Shown: piece by piece, positions 24,108 to 33,298 of the stretch
How the letters are laid out: the number at the start of each line of letters is the position of its first letter
Position numbering within the stretch: the stretch's first letter is position 1
Assembly: GCA_905478765.1 (NCBI GenBank)
Contig: CAJQJY010000002.1
Coordinates: 1 to 64,000 of the forward strand
Direction: 5' to 3'
Source of the DNA: an uncultured Flavobacteriales bacterium
GTDB taxonomy: Bacteria; Bacteroidota; Bacteroidia; Flavobacteriales; BACL11
Length of the DNA stretch: 64,000 nucleotides
Translations under genes and position numbers: made by a program
Notes under the pieces: model-generated
What the model saw: the letters and a program-made list of their open reading frames with translations, nothing else
Databases searched by the model: none
Told to the model about the DNA's origin: nothing

Positions 24108-25196
24108 TTATTTTTCTGATATAAAATTGTTATCAGTAAGTGTTTTTAAAAAAGCAATTAAATCTTGCTTTTCTTGATTTGTCAATTGTAAACCAACTCC
24201 TAATTTTTTCATTAAAGGATCAACAGTTAATGAGTATTCACCTCCGGAGTTGTAATGCTCCACTACTTCTTCTAGTGTTGAAAATCTTCCATCATGCATA
24301 TATGGTGCTGTGAGCTCTATGTTACGTAATGTTGGAGTTTTAAATTTTGCATTATCAGACGCATTATTTGTTATCTTACCTAAACCTAAATCAGTAAATG
24401 GTTCAGGATCTAATCCATTATTATGAAATAAATTATCCATAAACATCTGTGTTCCATGACAATGGAAACAATCGCCTTTTTCTGAATTAAAAATTGCATA
24501 ACCACCTAGCTCAGAAACTGTAAGTTGTGCCTCTCCTTTCAGATACCTATCAAACTTACTATTTGCAGATATTAATGTTCTTTCAAATTGTGCAATAGCC
24601 ATTACTACATAATTTGAATCAATATAATCAATATTAAATGCTTCCTTAAAAAGGGTAGGGTAATCAGCATGTGTGTTAAGTGTTGATTCTACAACTTTCC
24701 AGTCATTATGCATTTCTATTGGATTACTTACTGGTTCAAATGCTTGTTCTTCTAAAGTTAAAGAGCTACCATCCCAATTGAAGCTTGTGTTCCAACCAAT
24801 ATTTATTAATGCGGATGCGTTCCTTATTCCTTGTATATGATCAATTCCTGTGCTATATTGATTAGGGTCTGAGAATGAGAAGTTTTGTTGATGACAATTT
24901 ATACAGGCTTGAGTATTATTTCTACTTAATATTGGATCTTTGAATAGTTTTTCACCTAATGACACACCTTCTACAGTCATTGGATTATTGGAAGGTATAT
25001 TCATTTCTGGAAAGCCAGAAGGGGTTTCAATTATGAATGGTGTAGTGCTAAAAAAAAAACAACTACCATCATCAGTTATTGCATCAGCACTATAATTAAC
25101 GGCAGTATTATCAGTACATCCACTCATGGGTGCTAAATCTTTTTTGCAAGCAAAAAATAGTACGGAACAAAGTAGAAATAAAGCCTGTTTTTTCAT
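24108..25196 (-). CDS. Di-haem cytochrome c peroxidase / MbnH-like lipoprotein
   Basis: A 362-residue periplasmic or surface lipoprotein: lipobox ending LFFAC (Cys17), then a short Cys-bounded motif GCTD-x4-NY-x3-A-x3-DDGSC (residues 26-46), then the di-haem peroxidase domain with two CxxCH sites, ACINCHQQ (98-102) and DCFHCHGTQ (243-247). The C-terminal segment PTLRNIELTAPYMHDGRFSTLEEVVEHYNSGG is the hallmark of the CcpA/MauG superfamily. The neighbour, coupled by a TAATG overlap, is MbnP-like, so this protein may be the MbnH-type partner, which oxidises a tryptophan in MbnP, rather than a plain peroxidase. Confidence 0.88.
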   Translation of the reverse strand: MKKQALFLLCSVLFFACKKDLAPMSGCTDNTAVNYSADAITDDGSCFFFSTTPFIIETPSGFPEMNIPSNNPMTVEGVSLGEKLFKDPILSRNNTQACINCHQQNFSFSDPNQYSTGIDHIQGIRNASALINIGWNTSFNWDGSSLTLEEQAFEPVSNPIEMHNDWKVVESTLNTHADYPTLFKEAFNIDYIDSNYVVMAIAQFERTLISANSKFDRYLKGEAQLTVSELGGYAIFNSEKGDCFHCHGTQMFMDNLFHNNGLDPEPFTDLGLGKITNNASDNAKFKTPTLRNIELTAPYMHDGRFSTLEEVVEHYNSGGEYSLTVDPLMKKLGVGLQLTNQEKQDLIAFLKTLTDNNFISEK

Positions 25197-25987
25197 TATT
25201 TAATAGGGTAGAAAATAGAAAATACATCAGCAATTCCATTGGCTTGTAATAGAGATTGCTTATTTGCGTTACCCATTATCCCATCAGTTGTAAGATTAAT
25301 TATGTTGGGGTTAGAGTACCAATTATTGATTTCCATATTGATTATTACAATTGTATTAGCATTCGCTATATTTAGTGAAATAGGAAAGTGCTTTGTAAAT
25401 GAGAAATCTATTCCATCTGTTCCTCCGGTATGTGTTGCATATCCCTGAAGGGCAGTAGTATAGTCTCCTTCTAATTGCATATAGTGATAGCCACCTCCTA
25501 TAAAATCAGGCCAGGAAAATGATGGAAAGAAACTTTCATTCAAATAATTATTAGTAATATTTTTTAGTGAATCTAATCCCATTGTAAATGATATGGCGAT
25601 ATAATTAGCGCTATTTAGATCCTGAATATCTAGATTAAATGTTGAAGGGTCAGAGATGGTTATAAAGTGCACTTCATCCAAAAGAGTACTAGTGCCATTT
25701 GCTGAATGAAGCGTAATATCTGACAGTAAATATCTTAATGTTTGTATGCTATAATTTTGACTAGCTGTGTTTGTATATATCATTTGATTTATTTCTAAAG
25801 GATTACCATCAATTGTATGTGTAAAATTAATTGATAAATTATATTTACACGAACCATTATCGTTAGTGGCATTTGAATTATAATTTACCGATCCAGTATC
25901 AGTGCACCCTTCAATTATTTCTTCTTCTTTTTCGCAAGCTGTAAAAACTAGTGAAATGGTTGTAAAAATTACAAATATTCTTTTCAT
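25196..25987 (-). CDS. MbnP-like lipoprotein, partner of the di-haem protein
   Basis: A 263-residue lipoprotein (LVFTAC, lipidated Cys18) carrying the same GCTD-x4-NY-x3-A-x2-D-x-GSC motif (27-47) as the gene downstream. The rest resembles the MbnP family: the QTLRYLLSDITLHS segment, FTMGLDSL, and SWPDFIGGGYHYMQLEGDY. In the characterised Methylosinus pair, MbnH converts a Trp of MbnP to kynurenine and MbnP binds copper. Here W at about 168 and the His residues in GYHYM and THTGG are candidates for the modified or metal-binding positions (inference). The operon probably starts at TAAATTTG on the minus strand (26016-26009). Confidence 0.78.
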   Translation of the reverse strand: MKRIFVIFTTISLVFTACEKEEEIIEGCTDTGSVNYNSNATNDNGSCKYNLSINFTHTIDGNPLEINQMIYTNTASQNYSIQTLRYLLSDITLHSANGTSTLLDEVHFITISDPSTFNLDIQDLNSANYIAISFTMGLDSLKNITNNYLNESFFPSFSWPDFIGGGYHYMQLEGDYTTALQGYATHTGGTDGIDFSFTKHFPISLNIANANTIVIINMEINNWYSNPNIINLTTDGIMGNANKQSLLQANGIADVFSIFYPIK

Positions 25988-26145
25988 TCTTTTGTTTATT
26001 TAATAACGCAAATTTAGGAATTTTATTAAATTAAAAAACTGATATTCGTTATTACCTTATTATCATCTTATCGATTCAGTTGCTGTTGGTAATTTATTGT
26101 ATTTCATTTCTTTGTTTTCCAACAAATTTTTCATCTTTGCTAAGC

Positions 26146-28590
26146 ATGTTTACTACTCTAAAATATATTGATGTTATCCTGCCTTTACCATTAAAGGGAA
26201 CTTTTACTTATTCTTTTATTGATGATGATTTATCAGTAGGACAAAGAGTTATTGTGCAATTTGGAGTAAGAAAGTTATATAGCGGTATTGTTGCTAAAAT
26301 CCATGATGAAAAACCTAAGGATTATAAAGCAAAACAGCTCATTGCTGTGCTTGATGAAAAGCCAATTGTAAATACTAAGCAGTTGCTTTTTTGGAAATGG
26401 ATTGCAACTTATTATATGTGCAATTTAGGTGATGTGATGAATGCAGCATTGCCATCCTCATTTAAGTTAGCAAGTGAATCCAAAGTTATAGTACACCCTG
26501 ATTTTGATGGTGATTTAGATGCTTTAAAAGAAGATGAATTCAATTTATTGAATGCTTTAACCCATCAAGAAGAGTTGAGTGTTATTGAGATTTCAAAACT
26601 CTTAAATATTAAAAATGTTTTTACTTTTATTAATGAACTTATCAGAAAGGAGATTGTGCAGTTGAAAGAAGATTTGCATGATAAGTATAAAGCAAAAAAG
26701 GTAAAGATTGTAAGTTTAATTGCTGATGATGAAAAAATAAAAGCAATTAAATTAAGTCAAAAACAATATGAATTATTAAATGCATTTTTATTGCTGATTG
26801 AACAAAACCCATCTAAAAAATGGTCAGTTTCTTTATTGATACAGACATCAGGTTATAGTAGAGCTATTTTAAATGCCTTAGTGAAAAAAGAAATTTTTGC
26901 AATTGAAGAGGAAGGAATTAGCAGATTGTTAAAATCAGGAATGGATTTGATAGGTGATAAGGATTTAGCCAGTTTTCAGCAAAAAGCACTGTTAGAAATT
27001 AAAGAATCATTTAATGATAAAGATGTTTGCTTATTGCATGGAGTAACTTCATCAGGGAAAACAGAATTGTACATTAAGTTGATTGAAGAACAACTCAAAC
27101 AAGCAAAACAGGTGCTTTATTTATTGCCTGAAATTGCTTTGACTACCCAGATTATTAAGCGTTTGCAAAAGCACTTTGGGAATAAAGTAGGGATAACTCA
27201 CTCCCATTTGAACAATGAAGAAAGGGTGGAAGTTTGGAAAGCAGTACAAGAGGAGGATAGTGAAAAAGTACAATACCCAATTATGTTGGGGGCAAGGTCC
27301 TCCCTGTTTTTACCTTTTAGTAATTTAGGACTCATTATTGTGGATGAGGAACATGATTCATCCTTTAAGCAGCACCAACCTGCCCCAAGATACCATGCGA
27401 GAGATGCTGCTATTTATTTGGCATACTTGCATAAAGCAAAAGTGCTTTTGGGTTCGGCAACCCCATGTGTTGAGAGTTATTATAATGCTAAGAAAGGAAA
27501 ATACGATTTGGTAGAAATGCATACTCGTTTTACTGATATTGCTTTACCAAAAATTGAAACAATAGACATCCGAAAAGCACACCTTAAAAAGGAGATGAAA
27601 CATCAGTTTGCACCAGCCATGCTAAATGTAATTCAAGAAACTTTGGAAGCAGGTAAACAAGTAATTTTATTTCAGAATAGGAGAGGTTATTCTCCCATTA
27701 TGAGTTGTGGAACTTGTGCCTATACGCCTAATTGCAATAGTTGTGCTGTGAGCCTTACTTTTCATAAATGGAACAATCAGTTAAAATGCCATTATTGTGG
27801 CTATAACGAGCAGGTGCCTGAGGTATGTCCGAGTTGCACGGCTAAAGATTTTTCTGATAAAGGTTTTGGAACTGAGCAGATTGAGGAAAGTCTTCAGGAA
27901 CTTTTACCTAGCTATGTTACTAAGCGAATGGATTATGATACTACCAGAGGAAAAAATGCACATCAGCAAATAATTACTGATTTTGAAGAGCGTAGGATAG
28001 ATGTGTTGGTGGGAACACAAATGGTTACTAAAGGTTTGGATTTTGATAATGTAGCTTTGGTTGGAATTTTAAATGCTGACAGTATGTTGCATTTTCCTGA
28101 TTTTAGAGCTTATGAAAGAGCTTTTCAGTTAATGATGCAAGTAGCAGGTAGGGCTGGACGAAAAGGAAAACAAGGAAAAGTTTTAATACAAACTTATGAT
28201 GAGGAGCATGAGATGTTCTCTTTATTAAAAAAGAATGATTTTACAACTTTTATAAAGCAACAAGTGGAGGAAAGAAAATTGTTTCAGTATCCTCCTTATA
28301 ACCGATTGATAGGAATTACCTTAAAACACAAAAACCAAAGAAAGTTAGATGAAGCTGCTATGCAATTAGCAATAATGATGCGTAAGAGTTTTGGAAGTAG
28401 AGTTTTAGGGCCTGAATACCCTGCTATTGCTAGGATAAGAAACTATTATCATAAGAATGTATTACTGAAGATTGAGCAAAAAGGCTCTATTGCTGAAGCT
28501 AAAGTTATATTGAATACAATTATTGAGCGTATGCAAAATCATAGTGATTTTAAATCTTTTCGTTTTATAATTGATGTAGATCCTGTTTAA
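26146..28590 (+). CDS. priA: Primosomal replication helicase PriA
   Basis: PriA reloads the replisome at stalled forks. The 814-residue protein has an N-terminal DNA-binding domain (KYIDVILPLPLKGTFTYSF), a superfamily 2 helicase core with the Walker A loop GVTSSGKTELY (about 303-313), the DEEH motif in IIVDEEHDSSFKQ, and LGSATPCVES. The eight zinc cysteines lie in CGTCAYTPNCNSC and CHYCGYNEQVPEVCPSC. QVAGRAGRKGKQG is motif VI. I chose ATG 26146; the frame extended to TTG 26080 adds 22 hydrophobic residues that the family lacks. Convergent with a pseudouridine synthase gene, sharing TTAA at 28587-28590. Confidence 0.95.
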   Translation: MFTTLKYIDVILPLPLKGTFTYSFIDDDLSVGQRVIVQFGVRKLYSGIVAKIHDEKPKDYKAKQLIAVLDEKPIVNTKQLLFWKWIATYYMCNLGDVMNAALPSSFKLASESKVIVHPDFDGDLDALKEDEFNLLNALTHQEELSVIEISKLLNIKNVFTFINELIRKEIVQLKEDLHDKYKAKKVKIVSLIADDEKIKAIKLSQKQYELLNAFLLLIEQNPSKKWSVSLLIQTSGYSRAILNALVKKEIFAIEEEGISRLLKSGMDLIGDKDLASFQQKALLEIKESFNDKDVCLLHGVTSSGKTELYIKLIEEQLKQAKQVLYLLPEIALTTQIIKRLQKHFGNKVGITHSHLNNEERVEVWKAVQEEDSEKVQYPIMLGARSSLFLPFSNLGLIIVDEEHDSSFKQHQPAPRYHARDAAIYLAYLHKAKVLLGSATPCVESYYNAKKGKYDLVEMHTRFTDIALPKIETIDIRKAHLKKEMKHQFAPAMLNVIQETLEAGKQVILFQNRRGYSPIMSCGTCAYTPNCNSCAVSLTFHKWNNQLKCHYCGYNEQVPEVCPSCTAKDFSDKGFGTEQIEESLQELLPSYVTKRMDYDTTRGKNAHQQIITDFEERRIDVLVGTQMVTKGLDFDNVALVGILNADSMLHFPDFRAYERAFQLMMQVAGRAGRKGKQGKVLIQTYDEEHEMFSLLKKNDFTTFIKQQVEERKLFQYPPYNRLIGITLKHKNQRKLDEAAMQLAIMMRKSFGSRVLGPEYPAIARIRNYYHKNVLLKIEQKGSIAEAKVILNTIIERMQNHSDFKSFRFIIDVDPV

Positions 28591-29249
28591 GAACAAGCAT
28601 CCCAAACGCTATCTTTTGGAGCAGGAGCAATAATAGTTACAGGTTCTTTTTTTACAGGATGTATAAAATCAAGTCTCTGAGCCAATAAATGGATACTTGC
28701 ATCTTTGTTGCTTCTACTAGCTCCATACTTTAAATCCCCTTTTATAATGCAGCCGATATTAGCTAATTGTACTCTAATCTGATGATGTCTTCCGGTTTTT
28801 GGTTTTATCTCTAAATGGTAAAAGTTGTCTAATTTTTTTAGTAGTTTAAAGGATAACACGGCATGCTTTCCGCCATCAGTATTTGTAACATATGATTTGT
28901 TCTGTTTTTTGTTTTTTTGCAAATAGTTTTCAAGTGTCCCTGAAGGGTTTGGGGGTGTATTATCCACTACAGCCCAATAGGTTTTTTGTACTTTCTTTTC
29001 ACGGAATTGCTCATTCATTCTTGTAAGAGCCTTGCTCGTTCTGGCATATAATACAATACCAGAAGTAGGACGGTCCAATCTATGAATAGTACCTAAAAAA
29101 ACATCTCCTGGTTTTTTGTATTTTTTTTTGATATAAGCTTTTACAAAATCTGATAGGGGAGCATCACCTGTTTTGTCGCCTTGTACAATGTCACCTGATT
29201 TTTTATTGATCGCAATGAGGTGGTTGTCCTCATAGAGCACTTCTAACAT
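28587..29249 (-). CDS. RluA-family RNA pseudouridine synthase without S4 domain
   Basis: A 220-residue pseudouridine synthase consisting only of the catalytic domain. The active-site aspartate is in TIHRLDRPTSGIVLYART (about 58-75), and the RNA-binding arginine motif is KTGRHHQIRVQL (about 149-160). The lack of an S4 domain and the short length place it with RluA/RluC-type or TruC-like enzymes; the target uridine (23S rRNA or tRNA) cannot be told. It overlaps panB by one base (TAATG), a gene pair found repeatedly in Flavobacteriales. Confidence 0.88.
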   Translation of the reverse strand: MLEVLYEDNHLIAINKKSGDIVQGDKTGDAPLSDFVKAYIKKKYKKPGDVFLGTIHRLDRPTSGIVLYARTSKALTRMNEQFREKKVQKTYWAVVDNTPPNPSGTLENYLQKNKKQNKSYVTNTDGGKHAVLSFKLLKKLDNFYHLEIKPKTGRHHQIRVQLANIGCIIKGDLKYGASRSNKDASIHLLAQRLDFIHPVKKEPVTIIAPAPKDSVWDACS

Positions 29250-30067
29250 TAGTATTGCTCATTTTCGTTCGGAAAATTTTTGGCCTTTACATCCGAAACA
29301 TAGTTTTGTACTGCCCCTTTAATATCCTCAGCAAGGTTTAGGTACCTTCTTAAAAATCTTGGGTTAAATTCTTGAATCATTCCTAGCATATCATGTAGTA
29401 CTAAAACTTGTCCGTCCACTCCATTTCCTGCACCAATTCCAATTACTGGAATATTGATACTTTCAGCTACTTTTTGAGCTAATTTAGCAGGAACTTTTTC
29501 TAGTACTAAAGCAAAGCAACCAGCATCCTCTAATAGTTTAGCATCTTCTAATAGTTGAGCTGCTTCCTCTTTCTCTTTTGCTCTTACATTATAAGTTCCG
29601 AATTTGTATATTGATTGTGGCGTTAAGCCTAAATGCCCCATTACAGGTATTCCTGCAGTAAGTATTCTTTCTACTGATTCAATAATTTCTCTTCCTCCTT
29701 CAAGTTTTATGGAGTGCCCTCCACTTTCTTTCATTATCCTAATTGCAGAACTTAATGCTTCTTTTGAGTTTCCTTGATAAGACCCAAATGGCATATCTAC
29801 AACTACTAAAGCTCTATCAACTGCTCTTACTACTGAGCTGGCATGATATATCATTTCATTAAGCGTAATAGGAAGAGTTGTTTCATGTCCAGCCATTACA
29901 TTAGATGCTGAATCTCCAACAAGTATTACATCAATTCCTGCACCATCAATAATTTTGGAAAGGGTATAGTCATAAGCAGTCAGCATAGAAATTTTCTCAC
30001 CCTTTTGCTTCATTTCAGTAAGTGTATGTGTTGTTACTTTTTTGTAATCTCCTTTAGTTATTGCCAT
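29249..30067 (-). CDS. panB: 3-methyl-2-oxobutanoate hydroxymethyltransferase
   Basis: PanB transfers a hydroxymethyl group from methylene-tetrahydrofolate to 2-oxoisovalerate, giving ketopantoate for pantothenate and CoA synthesis. The 272 residues match family length. Conserved segments: [14 protein letters not shown] (about 28-41), [20 protein letters not shown] with the Mg-binding Asp, [32 protein letters not shown] and [22 protein letters not shown]. It is translationally coupled to the RluA-type gene and separated by only 4 nt from the upstream coiled-coil protein gene. With coaD it completes two steps of the CoA route in this window. Confidence 0.96.
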   Translation of the reverse strand: MAITKGDYKKVTTHTLTEMKQKGEKISMLTAYDYTLSKIIDGAGIDVILVGDSASNVMAGHETTLPITLNEMIYHASSVVRAVDRALVVVDMPFGSYQGNSKEALSSAIRIMKESGGHSIKLEGGREIIESVERILTAGIPVMGHLGLTPQSIYKFGTYNVRAKEKEEAAQLLEDAKLLEDAGCFALVLEKVPAKLAQKVAESINIPVIGIGAGNGVDGQVLVLHDMLGMIQEFNPRFLRRYLNLAEDIKGAVQNYVSDVKAKNFPNENEQY

Positions 30068-30071
30068 ATCT

Positions 30072-32090
30072 TTATTTTGTAATTGTTATTACATATGCAC
30101 TAGTATATCCTTTGGCATTTATTGCTTTTTGATGATCAGCAGCCTCTTTTGGTGATGTAAACTCACCACTTAAATATTGGTAAGTTCCATTATCAATGGA
30201 TTGGTACCATACTTCATCTAAATTTTTATATACTGATGCATTTTGAGTTTGCATAAAAATTCCTAATTGCACAGCATACACTACTTTATTATTTTTTAAG
30301 TGTTTAGTTGTAGGAACATTAACAGTTGTTTCTTTTATCATATCTGAAGCTTTTATTCCATTTAATTCAAAATCTTTTTGAATGAATAAAGCTTTAAGAT
30401 CAGTGTTGATTATTTCTAGTGCTCTTATTTCGGATTTAGTATTTTGTAATTGAAGTTCAAGAGTAGAGATTTGGTTGCTCAAAAAAGTTATCTCATTGTT
30501 TAATTCTTTAGTAACTTTATCATGTTTAGTTTGAGTAGTTTTTAAAGTTCTTAATTCAGTATTTGCATCTTTTAAATCTACTGATAAAGTTGAGGCATTA
30601 GTTGTGCATTCTTTTAGGTCTTTAGATGTTTTCTCAGCTGATTTTAATTTTTCTTTAGCATTGTTCAACTCAGTAGTTAAAGTGCTTATTTCTGTTGTTT
30701 TGTTTTTCAATGAATTAGAAAATCCATTTTTAATTTCAGATTGCGCACTTTTTTCAGTTGATAAATCTGCAGTCAAAGTTGAATTAGAAGTTTGAAGTTT
30801 AGCGACTTTATTTTTAAGTATATTAATTTCAGTTGTTAATTGTTTTATTTGAGCGGTTGTTGATTTACTTATCTTTTTTAAATCATTTGTCAAATCAGTA
30901 TTTGCAGCTTTTTCCAAAGAGATTTTTTGCTTTAATCCAGAAATCTTTTCGTTTAATTTTTTATTGGCTGCTCTAGATTGACTTGAACTATTTCTAAAAT
31001 TCTCAATAGCTGTATTTAAAGCAATTATTTCTTTTTCTTGTAAAGAAGAGAGTGAAGCTAAATCAGAATTCCTTGTTGTTAAAATTTTAACTTCAGATGA
31101 AAGAGAATTTTTTTCAGAAGTTAAACTATTAACAGTCATTTGTATAGAAATATTTGAAGTTTCTAAACCCTCAGCTTTATTTACTTTTTCCTTCAGACTT
31201 GTAAGAAGATAATTTAATTCTTTAATTTCTTTTTCTTGTTCAATTGTGATGTTAGCTAAGGAAGTGTTTTTTGCTGTTAATACTTCTACTTCAGTTGATT
31301 GTAGAGCTTTATTATTAGAATTTAATTCATTAAGTTTTGCTTTATTTTCTTCAAGAATAACAATTCTTTTATTTAATTCTTCAATAGAATCATTTACACT
31401 TGCAGTGTTTTTGATTGTGTGATTTGCAACTACATTACTTTCTCCTTTAGTGTTTATGTAGAAGTAAGAAATTCTTGCTTTAGTTGCTGGGCTAATAATC
31501 AAGCCACATGAGCCACTGTTAAAATTAGGGATAAAGATGGTAGTAAGATATTCGCTATTAATATAAATGTCGTAAATGTTCTTTTCTGATCTAATCTCGA
31601 TAAAATTATGTTCATCAACACCATTAATTAATTTGTTTTTTAACCAGCCATCTTGTTTCTCATTACCACTTAAAATTTGGTAATTACTTCCTATTAACTG
31701 TTTAATTCGGTACTCCTTCTTTTTATTTATCTCAAAAATAATGGCTCCTTTTATATCTTGTTGTGCCTTAAGGATAATTCCGACACTTGCCTTTTTATTA
31801 TTAGAAGGACCAATTCTTACCTCTGTTTTAATTACAAAATCAGTTACAGATGAGTTGTTTGCAATAATTGCATATTCACTGTCTTTATTATTTCTGCTTA
31901 ATAGGTAATCTCCATTATCTAAAACAAAGTAATTATCAATATTAGTAACAATTTTAAAATATTTTCCTTCTGTATCAAAATCTTCATGTATTATATCTGT
32001 ATTGTAAGCGTCTGAAGAAATTTGTTGAGCATTAAGTGTTGTGCTCAAAAAAGCCAGTAAAAATAGTGTGGTTAAAATAAGTTGATTCAT
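30072..32090 (-). CDS. Secreted long coiled-coil protein with lectin-like N-terminus and SPOR-like C-terminus
   Basis: A 672-residue protein in three parts. After a signal peptide (1-21) there is a beta-rich domain (about 28-215) that resembles concanavalin/LamG-like folds ([63 protein letters not shown]). A long coiled coil follows (about 230-585), rich in K, N, T, S and E with leucine heptads. The end (about 605-672, [16 protein letters not shown] ... [15 protein letters not shown]) has the SPOR pattern. It probably spans the periplasm, tied to peptidoglycan at one end. The family is not one I recognise as characterised. It lies 4 nt upstream of panB. Confidence 0.72.
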   Translation of the reverse strand: MNQLILTTLFLLAFLSTTLNAQQISSDAYNTDIIHEDFDTEGKYFKIVTNIDNYFVLDNGDYLLSRNNKDSEYAIIANNSSVTDFVIKTEVRIGPSNNKKASVGIILKAQQDIKGAIIFEINKKKEYRIKQLIGSNYQILSGNEKQDGWLKNKLINGVDEHNFIEIRSEKNIYDIYINSEYLTTIFIPNFNSGSCGLIISPATKARISYFYINTKGESNVVANHTIKNTASVNDSIEELNKRIVILEENKAKLNELNSNNKALQSTEVEVLTAKNTSLANITIEQEKEIKELNYLLTSLKEKVNKAEGLETSNISIQMTVNSLTSEKNSLSSEVKILTTRNSDLASLSSLQEKEIIALNTAIENFRNSSSQSRAANKKLNEKISGLKQKISLEKAANTDLTNDLKKISKSTTAQIKQLTTEINILKNKVAKLQTSNSTLTADLSTEKSAQSEIKNGFSNSLKNKTTEISTLTTELNNAKEKLKSAEKTSKDLKECTTNASTLSVDLKDANTELRTLKTTQTKHDKVTKELNNEITFLSNQISTLELQLQNTKSEIRALEIINTDLKALFIQKDFELNGIKASDMIKETTVNVPTTKHLKNNKVVYAVQLGIFMQTQNASVYKNLDEVWYQSIDNGTYQYLSGEFTSPKEAADHQKAINAKGYTSAYVITITK

Positions 32091-32153
32091 AGTTATTTTT
32101 TCTAATTTGTGGCAAATTTACAAAATATGCCTTTATCTTTTCATATAAAGTGA

Positions 32154-32161
32154 TAAGTTTG
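32154..32161 (+). promoter_or_regulatory. -7 element TAAGTTTG 5 nt before the DUF4249-like gene
   Basis: TAAGTTTG-CAAAC-ATG: fits TAnnTTTG and implies almost no 5' leader for the gene at 32167. Confidence 0.45.
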
Positions 32162-32166
32162 CAAAC

Positions 32167-33156
32167 ATGAAAAATATATATCTAATACTTGGAATTTTTA
32201 TAATGCTATTTTCTGCTTGTGAAACTGACTTTGATGTAAATGCAGAATGGGAAGAAACTACAGTTATTTTTGGGCTTTTGGATGCTAGTGATCAAAATCA
32301 ACTACAAAAGATTAAAATTAGTAAAGCCTTTTTAGGAAATATGGATGCTTATCAAATGGCACAATATTCTGATTCTATCAATTATGGTGTTGATGAATTA
32401 GATGTAAAGATATATAAGTGGAACTATAATCAGATTGAAGATTCTGTAGAGTTAATTCCTATGCCAACTTACAGAGATGGTGAGATTTTTTATGATAGTA
32501 TAATTGTATATCAGTTTTATAATTTAAACTCATTTTTGCAGAAAGGTTATGAATATGAGTTGGTTGTTAAAAATAATATGACAGGCAATTTGGTTTCGTC
32601 AAGAACCGAGATAGTGGCAGGCTTTGATTTTGATAATATTTTTATAACAAAAAGCAAATCTTTTCAATTTGGATTGTATACTAATAATGATTTTAGTTCT
32701 TCAACAATTACTTGGGATGATTCTAATGATAACGGTACAATTTATCAGTTAGATTTAATTTTTCATTATACAGAGATTATGGATGGGGTTTACACAGAAG
32801 ACAGCCTAATATATAGCTTGCCATTGATTGATGATACTGAGTCAAAAATGAAAATTGAAGGCAATAGTTTCTTCAATTTCTTAGCTTTAAACCTTGATAA
32901 AAACCAATCTATTATTAGATATTTTAATGATATAGATATGATAATGACAGTAGGTTCTGAAGATTTAGAAACGTATATTAATGTAAATAAACCAATCACT
33001 GGAATTGTTCAAGAACGCCCACAGTTTACAAATATCAATAATGGAATTGGATTGTTTTCTTCTCGATTTAAAAAAAATAGGTTTGCTTATGATTTAACTT
33101 CATCAACTTTAGATTATTTAAAATCAGTTGATGGTTTAGATAGAAACTTTCAATAA
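32167..33156 (+). CDS. DUF4249-like lipoprotein
   Basis: A 329-residue lipoprotein with the lipobox FSAC at about residue 18 and no further membrane segment. The beta-strand-rich body (VIFGLLDASDQNQLQKIKISKAF near the start, GYEYELVVKNNMTGNLVSSRTEI in the middle) resembles the DUF4249 family of Bacteroidota outer-surface lipoproteins. This is a resemblance, not a firm match. Function unknown. It is followed by a dyad and T-run region and then dnaK; no role in protein folding is implied. Confidence 0.65.
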   Translation: MKNIYLILGIFIMLFSACETDFDVNAEWEETTVIFGLLDASDQNQLQKIKISKAFLGNMDAYQMAQYSDSINYGVDELDVKIYKWNYNQIEDSVELIPMPTYRDGEIFYDSIIVYQFYNLNSFLQKGYEYELVVKNNMTGNLVSSRTEIVAGFDFDNIFITKSKSFQFGLYTNNDFSSSTITWDDSNDNGTIYQLDLIFHYTEIMDGVYTEDSLIYSLPLIDDTESKMKIEGNSFFNFLALNLDKNQSIIRYFNDIDMIMTVGSEDLETYINVNKPITGIVQERPQFTNINNGIGLFSSRFKKNRFAYDLTSSTLDYLKSVDGLDRNFQ

Positions 33157-33157
33157 T

Positions 33158-33253
33158 CTGACGCACTGTCAGTAATAATTTTTTTTTTTCTCCTCAAAAC
33201 TCTTTTTTATGACAGTTTTGACGTACAATTAGTTATGGCATTATAATTGCAAT
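33158..33253 (+). promoter_or_regulatory. dnaK upstream regulatory region with dyads and promoter
   Basis: In order: imperfect dyad CTGACGCACTGTCAG (33158-33172); a long T-run (33178-33189); inverted repeat TCAAAACT (33194-33201) / AGTTTTGA (33214-33221); ATGACAGT (33209-33216) overlapping TTTTGACGT (33216-33224); and ATTATAATTGCAAT (33240-33253). TTG (33218-33220), 21 nt, and TATAATTG (33242-33249, one mismatch to TAnnTTTG) form a plausible promoter with the inverted repeat over its -33 element. No CIRCE element is present. The first dyad with its T-run could also end the preceding gene. Confidence 0.5.
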
Positions 33254-33298
33254 ACTTACTCATTAGAAAACAAATTATTAAATTTAAAACATAATAAA

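Noticed and set aside
24108-25987. GCTD...GSC motifs as calcium-binding EF-hand-like repeats
   Set aside because: There is only one copy per protein and the aspartate spacing does not match an EF-hand; treated as a Bacteroidota Cys motif of unknown role.
26080-26145. 22-residue hydrophobic extension of PriA, possible membrane anchor
   Set aside because: PriA is cytosolic; the extension begins at TTG without a promoter at proper distance, and ATG 26146 fits the family.
33158-33189. CTGACGCACTGTCAG with a T-run as a plain terminator of the DUF4249-like gene
   Set aside because: The stem has only five pairs with a 5-nt loop and is 5 nt or more from the T-run; the similar dyad upstream of trmD has no T-run. 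Kept as a possible regulatory dyad, though a weak terminator cannot be excluded.
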